From NCBI GenBank assembly GCA_029259635.1, contig JAJDEU010000016.1, positions 1 to 64,000 on the forward strand: a DNA stretch of 64,000 bases. Reading direction: 5' to 3'. Below, in pieces: positions 8,331-17,291 of the stretch. The notes under the pieces were generated by a model. It was not told the origin of the DNA. It searched no databases and worked only from the letters and a program-made list of their open reading frames with translations. The translations under genes and the position numbers were made by a program. The first letter of the stretch is position 1. Each line of letters begins with the position of its first letter. This DNA is from Planctomycetota bacterium. Lineage in GTDB: Bacteria > Planctomycetota > UBA1135 > GCA-002686595.

Positions 8331-9701
8331 ATGAATAACCTGCTTCTGTCCGCGGTCCTGGCCGTCACCCTCGCGAATATCTCCTCCGCGCAACTCCTGG
8401 ACTCGAAGGAAATCGAGAAGGAAACCAGCCGGTTTCGACCGCTAACGCACGGCGGCCATGTCCGAGTACGGCCCACCGCTCGCCCCAATATCGTGCTGAT
8501 TCTCGGCGATGACATGGGCGTGGACTTGATGGGCACCTATGCCGAGGGAGCGGCTCCGCCCTGTACTCCGGCGCTCGACAGCCTCGCGGCGAACGGGTTG
8601 CTGTTTCGGAACGCTTGGACGAATCCTGTCTGCTCGCCGACGCGAGCGGCCATCATGACCGGGCGCTATGGATTTCGAACCGGGATCGGGACGGCGCTGA
8701 CCGGCAACCAGTCGGGACTCTTGCTGAGCGAGACGACGCTTCCCGATTTGCTCGTGGACTACGAGACGGCCTGTGTCGGGAAGTGGCACCTTGCGGGCGG
8801 GCAGAGCGACCTGCATCCGAACGCGGTCGGGTTCGACAACTACGCGGGCGGAATCAATGGGGGCGTCGGAGATTACGAGTCCTGGAACAAGACGGTCAAC
8901 GGCATGACCGCGTCGACGAGCACCTATGCGACGACGGACACAGCGAACGATGGCATCGCTGCGATCCACGCCATGAGCGAGCCTTGGTTCTTGTATATGA
9001 ACTTCAACGCGCCTCACACGCCCTTTCACATGCCGCCGTCAGACCTCTGCCCGGCGTCGCTGTGTGCGAACGCATCCTGCGAGAGTTTGGGCGGCAACCC
9101 TTCCAATCCCGACCTCGCGAAAGCCATGGTCGAAGCACTGGATCAGGAGTTAGCGCGCTTTTTCGATGCACTCGCGCAAGAGGATCCGAACGCCATCGTG
9201 ATTTTCATGGGCGACAACGGAACGGCGGGTCAGGCGATTGAAGCGCCGTTCGCTTCGAACCATGGAAAGGGCACGGTCTATGAGGGCGGAGTCAATGTCC
9301 CCTTCATCGTGAGCGGCCCGGACGTTGCGGTCGGCGAGAGCCAAGCTCTGATCTCCTCGGTCGATTTGTTCGCGACGATCGCCGAGCTTGCGGGATATTC
9401 AAGCGCAGCCGAGGACTCGATCTCCATCGTTCCGATCTTGGCCGACCCTCAGCTCTCCACGCGATTGATGGTCTTCTCGGAGACCTTCACACCCAATGCT
9501 CCGTTCGTTGCGACGCGGCACGATCGCGCAATCTTCGACGGTCGCTACAAACTGATTCGAAAGCTCAGCTCCATGGATGAGTTCTATGATCTCAGCGTGG
9601 ATCCCTACGAGACGAACAATCTCATTCCCGGATTGACGGGTCCTCAGCAACAAGCGCGGCAGGCCATGCGAGCGGAGTTGGTGGCGATCGGAGTGGATTG
9701 A
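8331..9701 (+). CDS. secreted type I sulfatase
   Basis: 456 residues. MNNLLLSAVLAVTLANISSA is a signal peptide, likely cleaved after residue 20. The alkaline-phosphatase-superfamily sulfatase domain starts at PNIVLILGDDMG (metal-binding D60, D61). The signature CSPTRAAIMTGR puts C101 as the residue converted to formylglycine; here threonine replaces the more common serine of C-x-P-S-R. Further metal and sulfate-binding segments are GKWHLAGG, MNFNAPHTPFHMP and FMGDNGT. The enzyme would hydrolyse sulfate esters, probably on algal or other sulfated polysaccharides, outside the cytoplasm. Secreted sulfatases are abundant in planctomycetes. No sugar-utilisation genes adjoin it, so the substrate is unknown. 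Confidence 0.93.
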   Translation: MNNLLLSAVLAVTLANISSAQLLDSKEIEKETSRFRPLTHGGHVRVRPTARPNIVLILGDDMGVDLMGTYAEGAAPPCTPALDSLAANGLLFRNAWTNPVCSPTRAAIMTGRYGFRTGIGTALTGNQSGLLLSETTLPDLLVDYETACVGKWHLAGGQSDLHPNAVGFDNYAGGINGGVGDYESWNKTVNGMTASTSTYATTDTANDGIAAIHAMSEPWFLYMNFNAPHTPFHMPPSDLCPASLCANASCESLGGNPSNPDLAKAMVEALDQELARFFDALAQEDPNAIVIFMGDNGTAGQAIEAPFASNHGKGTVYEGGVNVPFIVSGPDVAVGESQALISSVDLFATIAELAGYSSAAEDSISIVPILADPQLSTRLMVFSETFTPNAPFVATRHDRAIFDGRYKLIRKLSSMDEFYDLSVDPYETNNLIPGLTGPQQQARQAMRAELVAIGVD

Positions 9702-9898
9702 GCTGTTCCCGGGCGTGCTGCGACGAGCGGCACAGCCGAATCATAAGCTTGGTCGTTATAGAGGATTAGGCAAGGCTGTCGCTCGCGCGCGAGATCGGCG
9801 TTCCGAGCCCCGGCATGTTCGAATTCCGAGCGAAGGTCGGAGCGGACCTATGAGCCGGCGCGAGGAAACACGGCTGCGAGCGCTATGCTCTCGGCGCC

Positions 9899-11557
9899 TT
9901 GAATTCTCCCGCACAGGATCAACCTCCGGACTCCGAAGAGCCTCTCGTCCGCCACCAAGGCTTGCTGCAGAGAACCATGCTCGTGTCGGTGGCGACTTTT
10001 GCGAGCCGCATTCTCGGATTCGCACGCGAGTCGATCGCGGCGCTCTTGTTCGGCGATAGCTCCGCGATCTTCGACGCGTTCATTACCGCCTGGAGAATTC
10101 CGAACCTGTTCCGACGGTTCCTCGGAGAGGGCGCGATCTCGACGGCACTTCAGACGCGGCTCGCGGAAGTCGATTCCGATCACGGCGACGAAGCGGGCCG
10201 ACGGCTCTTTTGGCGGACGGTCGGCATGGTCACGCGACTCTTGCTCGTCGTCGCGGGCGTCATGATGGTGGGTGCCGCATTCCTCCCCGATCAGATGCCG
10301 ATCACGGGCTGGAATTGGCTGGGAGCAGATCCCGCGCCTGTGCGCGAACTCGCGATTCGCGTGATGCCGTTCGTGATCTTCATCTGTCTCTCCGCGCTCG
10401 TAGGCGGAGCGCTCTACGTCCGCGGTCACTTTCTCACTCCGTCGCTCGCTCCCGCGATGATGAACGTGTGCTGGATCAGCACGCTCATCATCATCTACTT
10501 CCACTACTCCGTGGACGGCCTTGCGCCGAGTGACCCGGAGACGCAACTCGAGATGGCTCGTTGGTTGGCCTCGGGTGTGTTGGTTGCGGGTGTCATGCAA
10601 TTGGTCATTCAAGTGCCGGCTCTCTCTCGCAACGGGTTTTTGAGAGCCGCGCCTGGCGCCCACTGCTCCATAAGCCCGGCGGAACTGGCGAAGAGCGCAC
10701 GTGACGTGATTGCGCGAAGTGCTCCGCTTGCGCTGGGTGCTGCGGTCTATCAGATCAACGTGTTGTCGGACGGTTTGATGGCCGAGGGACTGCTGCCGGA
10801 TGGTGGACCGACGGCTCACTACTTGGCGAATCGAGTGCAGCAGTTTCCGCTGGCACTCATCGCCGTAGCCGCGACAAGCTCGGTGTTCCCCGCTCTGAAG
10901 TTATTGGGTCACAAGAGTCGGTATCAAGAGCTCCGACAGCTTCACGACAAGACCCAGCTCGGAATCGCATTCCTCGCGCTTCCGGCGGGGGCGGGGCTCT
11001 TCGCATTGGCAGAGCCCATTACGAGCCTGCTCTTCGAGCACGGTTCCTTCACTTCAGAAGGTGTCGTTCGGCAAGCCGCGGTGCTGCGCATGCTCGCGCT
11101 CGCGCTTCTACCTGCAGGCGCCGTCGGTCTGACCAGTCGCACCTACTACGCGATCGGTGATTTCAAAACGCCCGTGCGCATCTCGATCATGATGCTGCTC
11201 AGCAACATCATCTTGAACCTCGTTTTCGTCGTTGGGTTCGATATGGATGCCGATGGGCTTGCGCTCGGAACCGTGATTTCCAGCTGGGGCAATCTCATTC
11301 TCCTACTGCCCGGACTGACGGGCCGTCTCTCACTTCCAAAGTCCGAATCCGCTTGGGCTCGCCGTCTCTTCACTCAGGGCACGGCTGCGATCCTTTGCAG
11401 CGTCGCTGCGTATTTCGCTCACGACGCATTGGCCTCGCACTCAAAGCTGCTCGCGCTAACGTCGGCTGTCGCCACTGGTGCGAGCGTTTACGCGCTGTCC
11501 GCTTTGCTCTTTCGCATTCCAGAGGCAGGCGCATTCTTGCGACGAATCCGCGGCTAA
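9899..11557 (+). CDS. murJ: lipid II flippase MurJ (MviN family)
   Basis: Up to 552 residues with about 13-14 hydrophobic segments. MurJ signatures are clear: SVATFASRILGFARE followed by DAFITAWRIPNLFRRFLGEGAISTAL, the conserved RIPN-x-x-R-x-x-x-GEGA motif, and later LSDGLMAEGLLPDGGPTAHYLANRVQQFPLALIAVA. The protein moves lipid-linked peptidoglycan precursor across the inner membrane (MOP exporter superfamily). The start is uncertain: TTG at 9899 gives a soluble 26-residue leader, while ATG at 9977 (MLVSVATFASRIL) gives the usual MurJ beginning; an in-frame stop lies at 9851. Nothing in the neighbourhood is linked to wall synthesis except the NlpC/P60 gene 2 kb downstream. Confidence 0.9.
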   Translation: MNSPAQDQPPDSEEPLVRHQGLLQRTMLVSVATFASRILGFARESIAALLFGDSSAIFDAFITAWRIPNLFRRFLGEGAISTALQTRLAEVDSDHGDEAGRRLFWRTVGMVTRLLLVVAGVMMVGAAFLPDQMPITGWNWLGADPAPVRELAIRVMPFVIFICLSALVGGALYVRGHFLTPSLAPAMMNVCWISTLIIIYFHYSVDGLAPSDPETQLEMARWLASGVLVAGVMQLVIQVPALSRNGFLRAAPGAHCSISPAELAKSARDVIARSAPLALGAAVYQINVLSDGLMAEGLLPDGGPTAHYLANRVQQFPLALIAVAATSSVFPALKLLGHKSRYQELRQLHDKTQLGIAFLALPAGAGLFALAEPITSLLFEHGSFTSEGVVRQAAVLRMLALALLPAGAVGLTSRTYYAIGDFKTPVRISIMMLLSNIILNLVFVVGFDMDADGLALGTVISSWGNLILLLPGLTGRLSLPKSESAWARRLFTQGTAAILCSVAAYFAHDALASHSKLLALTSAVATGASVYALSALLFRIPEAGAFLRRIRG

Positions 11558-11660
11558 TTGAGGCTGAGCGCTTTTCGTACCTCTCGAAAATTCATCGGAT
11601 TGTGTAGAACACTATCGGGTTGAATTTACCTACCAGTCAGGTCCGACACGAAAGCACGAT

Positions 11661-12800
11661 ATGCCGATAAAGGCTTCCTGCCCCAATTGCGCCAAGCGGT
11701 ATCGCGTTCCTCACGCGAGTAAGGAGTGGCGCTGTAAGGTGTGCGAAGAAGTTTTGGTGTTGGGTGAATTCGAAGAGGTGAGCTCGGCGACACAAGTTTG
11801 CTTGAAGTGCGGTTTTGAGAATGCGGCGAGCGCGCATTTTTGTGAAGAGTGCGGAGAACCGTTCGCGGCGAACGACGAGTCGGCGGAGAAGCGAAAGAAG
11901 AGCGAGAAGACCGCCGTAAACGCGGACATGAAGGCGGCGATTGTCTCGATGCGCCGCTTCCAGAACTTCTTGAGGGTGCTTTTGATCCTGCGAACGATTC
12001 CCTTGATCCAAACCATCGGGACGGTGATCAATGCTCAGCCTTCATCCTCCACAGGCCTGGATCTTGCCCTCGTCGAACTCGCGGTCATCGGCTTTGATGT
12101 TGGGTTGCTCGTCCTCGTCATCTATCAGCTCCCGCGTCGCCCCTTTCCGGCAGCTCTTACTCTTGCGTGTGTCTCGACTCTTTACTTTGCGATTATCCTT
12201 CTGAGCGAACTCTCCGGTGACGGAGAGTTCGCTCTCGCGGTTTTCCTCTATGCCATTTGGCCGTTTGTTTATTGGGTCGTGACCGCGAAGGCTGCGGCAC
12301 TTACACGCTTGGCGAAGGAAAACCCTGACCACTCGATTGCCAAGAGGATGCGCGGCGAACTCGGGAAGTCTGGGACTTCAAGCCGAAGACGAGTGGCGAG
12401 CGATTCAAAACCACCCTACATCGCGTTGGGGGTTATCGCCTCGGTCGTGATCGGCGTTGTTGTGGTTGGCTTGTTGAATCGGCCGAACGATGTTGAGCCA
12501 GAGTTGGACCGGATTCTCAGCGCGTGGAACGAAAAGGACTTCGACACTCTGTCCGAGTACGTCAAATCTTCGAGCCGAAAGAAGTGGACGAAGAGTTTGA
12601 GCAACGTCTCGGTCAAGTATGGTTGGGGGGAAGACTGGCCCGAAGCACGTGCCTACAAAGTGGCGGTCGCCGAAAAGTCGGTGTACGTGGACCTCGAGAC
12701 GGAAGCCGGGGTCGTTCCTTTTCGATTGAAGTGGAGCGATGACAATGGGTGGCGGCTCTCCTCGATGTCGTTCGCGGATGTGAAGGACTGGAAGGAATAG
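11661..12800 (+). CDS. double zinc-ribbon membrane protein, function unknown
   Basis: 379 residues. Two zinc ribbons at the N-terminus are formed by C7/C10 with C25/C28 and by C47/C50 with C61/C64. A charged linker follows, then about four membrane segments (roughly residues 100-215), a basic stretch, a fifth membrane helix (about 250-272), and a C-terminal extracytoplasmic domain (EPELDRILSAWNEKDFDTLSEYV...) resembling small NTF2/DUF4864-like folds, although that resemblance is weak. The start ATG at 11661 is preceded by no strong ribosome site. The CPBP-protease gene follows after 28 bases and also begins with a zinc ribbon, so the two may be one operon. Function cannot be assigned. Confidence 0.8.
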   Translation: MPIKASCPNCAKRYRVPHASKEWRCKVCEEVLVLGEFEEVSSATQVCLKCGFENAASAHFCEECGEPFAANDESAEKRKKSEKTAVNADMKAAIVSMRRFQNFLRVLLILRTIPLIQTIGTVINAQPSSSTGLDLALVELAVIGFDVGLLVLVIYQLPRRPFPAALTLACVSTLYFAIILLSELSGDGEFALAVFLYAIWPFVYWVVTAKAAALTRLAKENPDHSIAKRMRGELGKSGTSSRRRVASDSKPPYIALGVIASVVIGVVVVGLLNRPNDVEPELDRILSAWNEKDFDTLSEYVKSSSRKKWTKSLSNVSVKYGWGEDWPEARAYKVAVAEKSVYVDLETEAGVVPFRLKWSDDNGWRLSSMSFADVKDWKE

Positions 12801-12828
12801 GTGCGAGCCAAAGCGGCCGAGGAAACCC

Positions 12829-13560
12829 GTGGCGACTTCAACCTGTCCGGGCTGTAAAGCTCCACTGAAGCGGGCTACGCGCTTCTGTCCTAATTGCGGC
12901 TACCAAGCCGTCGATCGCTCGAGTGACGATGCTCGTCGCGCGGTGAAAGCGATCGCCATGATCTTTGGCGGCGTACTGCTCGTGTTGATCTTGGGTGGCG
13001 CGTTCCTGCAATCGGGGTTTGCCGGCAACGCCGATTATTTCTTCGGTCATCTGTTTCTAACGTTCGGAATCATTCTGTGCGGCGTGATCGCGCTTCCCGT
13101 TCTCGGCCAAGGCGCGGTCGCCAATAGCTTGGCGAAGAATTGCCGCGGAAAAGATTTGGTGACGGGCCTCCTCGTGGGCGTCGTTGGGTTTGGAATCAGC
13201 TGGACCTACGTCAAGATCCTCTTTCAGCTGGGCTTCGATGGGGAGCCCGTGATTCAGTTTGAGCCTTCGCTGGTTTTGCTGTTCGTGACGACCGTCATCT
13301 TTCCCTCCTTAAGTGAAGAGTGGGTCTGTCGAGGTGTGCTTTGGTCTGCCGTTCGCCGTATCGCGAGCCCGAGTGCGACGATCTTCTGTACGGCCACTCT
13401 CTTCGCCTTCATGCACGGCCTAGGCGGCGGTTTTATCTTCGAGATTCCGCATCGTTTCGTCGTCGGCTTGTTTCTCGGCTGGGTCCGAAACCGGAGCGAG
13501 AGCCTCTGGCCAGGCATCGCGGGTCACGCTCTCTTAAACACTCTTGCGATCACGATCTAG
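12829..13560 (+). CDS. zinc-ribbon CPBP-family intramembrane metalloprotease
   Basis: 243 residues beginning at GTG 12829, with GAGGA seven bases upstream. An N-terminal zinc ribbon (C6, C9, C20, C23) precedes several membrane helices. The three CPBP/Abi motifs are present: E163-E164-x3-R168 (EEWVCR), F-x3-H in FAFMHG, and H-x3-N in GHALLN. Family members are Rce1-like glutamate intramembrane proteases, some acting in bacteriocin immunity. The fusion of a zinc ribbon to the protease is common in planctomycetes and may bind a soluble partner. The preceding gene has a similar N-terminal ribbon, suggesting a functional pair. The natural substrate is unknown. Confidence 0.85.
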   Translation: MATSTCPGCKAPLKRATRFCPNCGYQAVDRSSDDARRAVKAIAMIFGGVLLVLILGGAFLQSGFAGNADYFFGHLFLTFGIILCGVIALPVLGQGAVANSLAKNCRGKDLVTGLLVGVVGFGISWTYVKILFQLGFDGEPVIQFEPSLVLLFVTTVIFPSLSEEWVCRGVLWSAVRRIASPSATIFCTATLFAFMHGLGGGFIFEIPHRFVVGLFLGWVRNRSESLWPGIAGHALLNTLAITI

Positions 13561-13734
13561 TCTGCTGGGGATACTGTCCGTATTCGCTGTGGACGACGGA
13601 CTCTTTGCCACCGGATGTTAGCCCGACTTCGGAAGAACTAACGACGAGCTTACTCGCGCAAAGGCCGCGAGTTTGTCGTCGGGGATAGAATGGCTCGCTC
13701 AAGAATTTTTTAACGAGCGAAAGTGGAGGCGGAG

Positions 13735-15060
13735 ATGAAGAGCGCGCAGAGGTTCCTATTCTCTTGTTTATTCGCGGTTGCTGCGGCGGGACTGGCCGTG
13801 GCTCAAGCAGGGGCCGATCGGGGAGCAGACGCGGATTCACGTCGCTCCCAGATACTTGATCTCGCCGAACGATACGCATCGATCGAATGGACTGCCGAAG
13901 AGCGGCACTTCTTTCACGGCGATGATCAACACGGTGTTCGAGTGGATACGCCGGACGTTTCGCTGGACAAAGGTGGATTCAAGGTAGGCGAAGGGAACGT
14001 GGGCATGCCCTACTGCTGGGGCGGGTTCACGAGTCTCGATTCGTTTGCGGCCGAGTTGAAGGAAAAGCGATGGGCTGGACACGTACCGCAACGCGGAAAC
14101 GCGATGTCCAGCGCTCGAACCATTGGAGTCGACTGCTCGGGCCTCGTGTCGCGTTGTTGGAATTTGCCGGTTAAGCAGTCGACTCGATCCTTAGGAGCTT
14201 TGTGTTACGAGCTCAGCGACTACGACTCCTTATTGCCCGGCGATATCGTGAATCGCTTTGATGCACACGTCGCGATCTTCGTCGGGTGGGAAGACGAAGG
14301 CCACACGAAGGCACAGGTCATCGAAGCCGCGCGTCTGAAAGTCGAGAGGTCGGTCTATGACGTCCAGCTCCTGCGCGATAACGGCTTCTTGCCGATGCGT
14401 TATAAGCCGCTGGATGATCGCTGGTGGCCGATGCCGAAGTTGAATGAGGTAGAGGGTTTGAAAAAACTTACTCGTCCGGGGTTTGAAGCCGAGAGCGCGC
14501 GCGCGGCAAGCGATTCGGTTCTCAGTCCCCATTTTCAACAGGGCAAGTCCGTGCCCGGCGAGTGGGCACGCTACGACACGAGCGAAGATTCGATTCACGG
14601 TATGGCGGCGACTTGCACTTGGATGGCCGTGGAATCGACCGATCAGATCCTCATGCTTCAGCGTCGGCTCAACGTCGGACCGGACACGCTCGACACAGGA
14701 GCGACGCTCTCATTGGATTCCGATTGGCCGGTAGTCCTCAGTGCGTTTGGAAATTTCTCTGACCCTCAGCAAGACCTTAAAGTGATCGAGAAGACGATTA
14801 CTGAGGGAACTTATCGTTTCGGTGAGCACGATTTCGATGCGCGGCGAGTGCAAGCCGTGATCAAAGGAAACAATCTCTCGAGAAGCACGCTCTATCCCAT
14901 CGAGCTCACGATTGATTTCGTTCTCTCCGACGAAGTTCCGCTACTCGGAGTTTGCGAGGCGACCATGAAACTCAAAATCGACTACGGAGAACGCGACGGG
15001 CAAGACGTGATCGGAACGAGCAATCGCCACTACGCACTCATCGAGTTCGGCGGCGAATAG
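13735..15060 (+). CDS. secreted NlpC/P60-like cysteine peptidase
   Basis: 441 residues from ATG 13735, chosen because GGAGG at 13725-13729 is correctly spaced; an in-frame GTG at 13723 is less likely. A signal peptide covers about residues 1-24. The NlpC/P60-like core shows catalytic C134 in GVDCSGLVSRCW and H178 in DAHVAIFVGW, preceded by YCWGGFTSL. Such enzymes cut amide bonds in peptidoglycan stem peptides or similar substrates. The C-terminal 190 residues are beta-rich with no family that I recognise. A small hairpin (TCGCTC ... GAGCGA) lies at about 13694-13719, just before the ribosome site. The gene stands alone. Confidence 0.82.
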   Translation: MKSAQRFLFSCLFAVAAAGLAVAQAGADRGADADSRRSQILDLAERYASIEWTAEERHFFHGDDQHGVRVDTPDVSLDKGGFKVGEGNVGMPYCWGGFTSLDSFAAELKEKRWAGHVPQRGNAMSSARTIGVDCSGLVSRCWNLPVKQSTRSLGALCYELSDYDSLLPGDIVNRFDAHVAIFVGWEDEGHTKAQVIEAARLKVERSVYDVQLLRDNGFLPMRYKPLDDRWWPMPKLNEVEGLKKLTRPGFEAESARAASDSVLSPHFQQGKSVPGEWARYDTSEDSIHGMAATCTWMAVESTDQILMLQRRLNVGPDTLDTGATLSLDSDWPVVLSAFGNFSDPQQDLKVIEKTITEGTYRFGEHDFDARRVQAVIKGNNLSRSTLYPIELTIDFVLSDEVPLLGVCEATMKLKIDYGERDGQDVIGTSNRHYALIEFGGE

Positions 15061-15101
15061 ACTGAGTGGCGCGCGGAGCGCAGTTCAGATTTGGACTTTC
15101 C

Positions 15102-15470
15102 TCACTCGAGCATGGCGTCGAGCTCTCGCACGAGCTTCTTAGGCGCTTGGCTTCGGTAGCTCTCCTCGATCCACTCTTGAAAGAGCTCCATCGGGATCGC
15201 GCCTTTTTCAATCGTCGCGGTGACCCAGCCCCACTTGCCGAGCCCGTAGCTTGTCGGGCTGGTGTAGGGCAGCTTCAGCGCTTCCTTTGCCGACTCCTTC
15301 AGCTTGCACGAAATCGCAAAGGGTTTTCCTGGGACGCTGAGGTAGGCAAAGGTCTTGTCGTTGACGGCGAGATCTTTGTGCTCCGGCCACGGGCTCTTGA
15401 GATGAGCTCCCGGGTAGGTCAGCCCGTAGTCGCGCAGTTTGTTCGCGGCCGCGTCGGATTTTTTGCTCAT
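15102..15470 (-). CDS. MmcQ/YjbR-family protein
   Basis: 122 residues. The pattern is that of the MmcQ/YjbR fold: LRDYGLTYPGAHLKSPWPEHKDLAVNDKTFAYLSV, then SCKL, PTSYGLGKWGWVTATIEKG and a C-terminal helix ending SYRSQAPKKLVREL. These small cytosolic proteins have a double-wing fold similar to DNA-binding domains, but their function is largely unproven. The gene is convergent with the NlpC/P60 gene (41-base gap) and lies downstream of nothing obviously related. Start ATG at 15468-15470 fits the family length. Confidence 0.88.
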   Translation of the reverse strand: MSKKSDAAANKLRDYGLTYPGAHLKSPWPEHKDLAVNDKTFAYLSVPGKPFAISCKLKESAKEALKLPYTSPTSYGLGKWGWVTATIEKGAIPMELFQEWIEESYRSQAPKKLVRELDAMLE

Positions 15471-15533
15471 GGTCGGTAGTTGGAGGGAGGCGTCGGGAGC
15501 CTCGAGGTTAGCAGCTGCCGCTCGAACTATGGG

Positions 15534-17192
15534 CTAGCGATGATCCGTGCCGCACTCGTCACTCGAGATTGATGGCTTGGCGCGGGTCAATGCGATGAAG
15601 CCGAGTGCCAGGAAGACAAGCGGCCCCACGAACGAGGGAATGATGGCGATCACGATGTCGTCGTTCGGCGGAGCTGGGGAGAGTGCAAACCAAGCGAGGA
15701 TGACGGCGCCGATCCGCCATTTGCTTCCCGTCGCTCGCCGCGCCATCAGGCTGAGCAACCAGATCGCACCGACGTATCCGTAGACACTGGGGAGATAGGG
15801 GCTGCGCATGGTGGCGAGTACGATGAGTGCGATCCAAACGATCGCGCGATCCTCCCGACTCATACCTGCTCGTCGAGCGGTCTGGATCGCGAAGAAGAGC
15901 AGCCCAAGAGTGAAGGCGGTGTTGAGGAGCTTCGCAATGAGCTCGGCATCGTCCAGCACGCCCAACGCTTGAAGTTTGAACGCCAAACCATAGACAGAAA
16001 TGTTCGTTGCGATTTGGAAGTTGGACTCCTTGAAGAAAGGCGCGACGTCGCCACTCGCGAGTCGCGGAACTTGTTCAGAGAGAAAGTGTCGATAGGTTTC
16101 CGGACCGACGACAACCAGCGAAATGAGCGTGAGTGCCAGGCCCCAAGTCGCGGTCCACCGGATCGCCTTCCAGTCACGACGGACGAGAAGCCAGAAGACG
16201 AGGATTCCGGGGAAAATCTTACCCAGAACGGCAAAGGCGAGCAGACTTCCGCCGAGCGCGTGGCGCTTGTACTCAAAGGCCAGCATGGCCGCGACGGACA
16301 AGACCACCGCCATCAATTGAAACTGCCCAAACTGAAAGTTGAAGAGCGTTGGGATGCTGCCCCAGAGTAGCGGCAAGAGCAGACCGGGCACGATCCCATG
16401 CTTGCTTCCGATCCACGCACAAAAGAGTAGCGAGACGATGAGAAAGGCGACGGAGTTGACCGCGAACACGCCGAATCGGAGCGCGCCGTAGTCATCGGAG
16501 AGCGCGAGCGCGAGGCGCGGAAGCAAGAGGAATACGGGCGGGTAGAGGTAGGGATCGTCGATGACGCGATCCATCCCCGTTACGGCGGATTCGATCTCTA
16601 TAGGGGTGGAGCTTTCGCTGTCGGGATAGAGCGTGGGCTCGTAGACATCGGCGACTCCACGCGCGTTCAGCTCGCCAGCATAGAGGTAGGCTGCTAAGCA
16701 CTCGTGGTCGATACCGTCTTCGACGAAGGGCATAGCGGAGCCCCACGTGAGCTTGTAGTTCGCCATGAATGCGGTGAGACGAGTTCCTTGAGCGAGGCCA
16801 ATCAGAACCGCGAGTGCTACGAATGAGGTTAGGGCTCGGCGACGGTTGAGGTTCCCATCCAACACCGCGGGTAAGCGCGCGGCGAGCGACAAAGCTCCGT
16901 AGGCACCCGCTACGCTTCCAACTGCCAAGAGGGCTCCCGAAGCGGGCTCTCCCGCGAACCAAAACCACAGGCCGAACACGACGGAGCCAACAATGAAAGG
17001 CGTGGCGGCGTGTGGCCGAAGCCGGTTGATGACGATGACAAGCGCCATCGTCGCGGGTACCGCAAATGCAAGTCTGCCGAGAGGGAGGTCGAGACTTCGC
17101 AGAAGGAGGACGGAGCAGCCCACGACGCAGATCGCGACGAGTTGGCTTGTCCAGGCCCAGGCGAGGTAAGTCCTTTCGAGACCGGCTTGCAT
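15534..17192 (-). CDS. GT87 (DUF2029) family membrane glycosyltransferase
   Basis: 552 residues with around 11-12 hydrophobic segments. The stretch DDPYLYPPVFLLLPRLALAL and the segment FNFQFGQFQLMAVVLSVAAMLAFEYKR with LGKIFPGILVFWLLVRRDWKA are typical of GT87/DUF2029 polyprenyl-phosphate-mannose-dependent transferases. Such enzymes use lipid-linked sugar donors on the outer face of the membrane. The donor and acceptor are not deducible. The gene is divergent to the hybrid histidine kinase gene, with about 100 bases between start codons. It lies next to the MmcQ-like gene on the same strand with a 63-base gap. Confidence 0.82.
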   Translation of the reverse strand: MQAGLERTYLAWAWTSQLVAICVVGCSVLLLRSLDLPLGRLAFAVPATMALVIVINRLRPHAATPFIVGSVVFGLWFWFAGEPASGALLAVGSVAGAYGALSLAARLPAVLDGNLNRRRALTSFVALAVLIGLAQGTRLTAFMANYKLTWGSAMPFVEDGIDHECLAAYLYAGELNARGVADVYEPTLYPDSESSTPIEIESAVTGMDRVIDDPYLYPPVFLLLPRLALALSDDYGALRFGVFAVNSVAFLIVSLLFCAWIGSKHGIVPGLLLPLLWGSIPTLFNFQFGQFQLMAVVLSVAAMLAFEYKRHALGGSLLAFAVLGKIFPGILVFWLLVRRDWKAIRWTATWGLALTLISLVVVGPETYRHFLSEQVPRLASGDVAPFFKESNFQIATNISVYGLAFKLQALGVLDDAELIAKLLNTAFTLGLLFFAIQTARRAGMSREDRAIVWIALIVLATMRSPYLPSVYGYVGAIWLLSLMARRATGSKWRIGAVILAWFALSPAPPNDDIVIAIIPSFVGPLVFLALGFIALTRAKPSISSDECGTDHR

Positions 17193-17291
17193 GGGTTCAG
17201 AGTTTACACCGCGTAGTGGAGAGGGCCCAAATCACGCGCTGATTAAGGCAGAATGGTGTGCCTCACAACGATTGGCATCCTCCAATTAAAC

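Noticed and set aside
9714..9732. Weak hairpin after the sulfatase gene as a terminator
   Set aside because: Only seven pairs including a G-U, with no T-run. Not strong enough to call.
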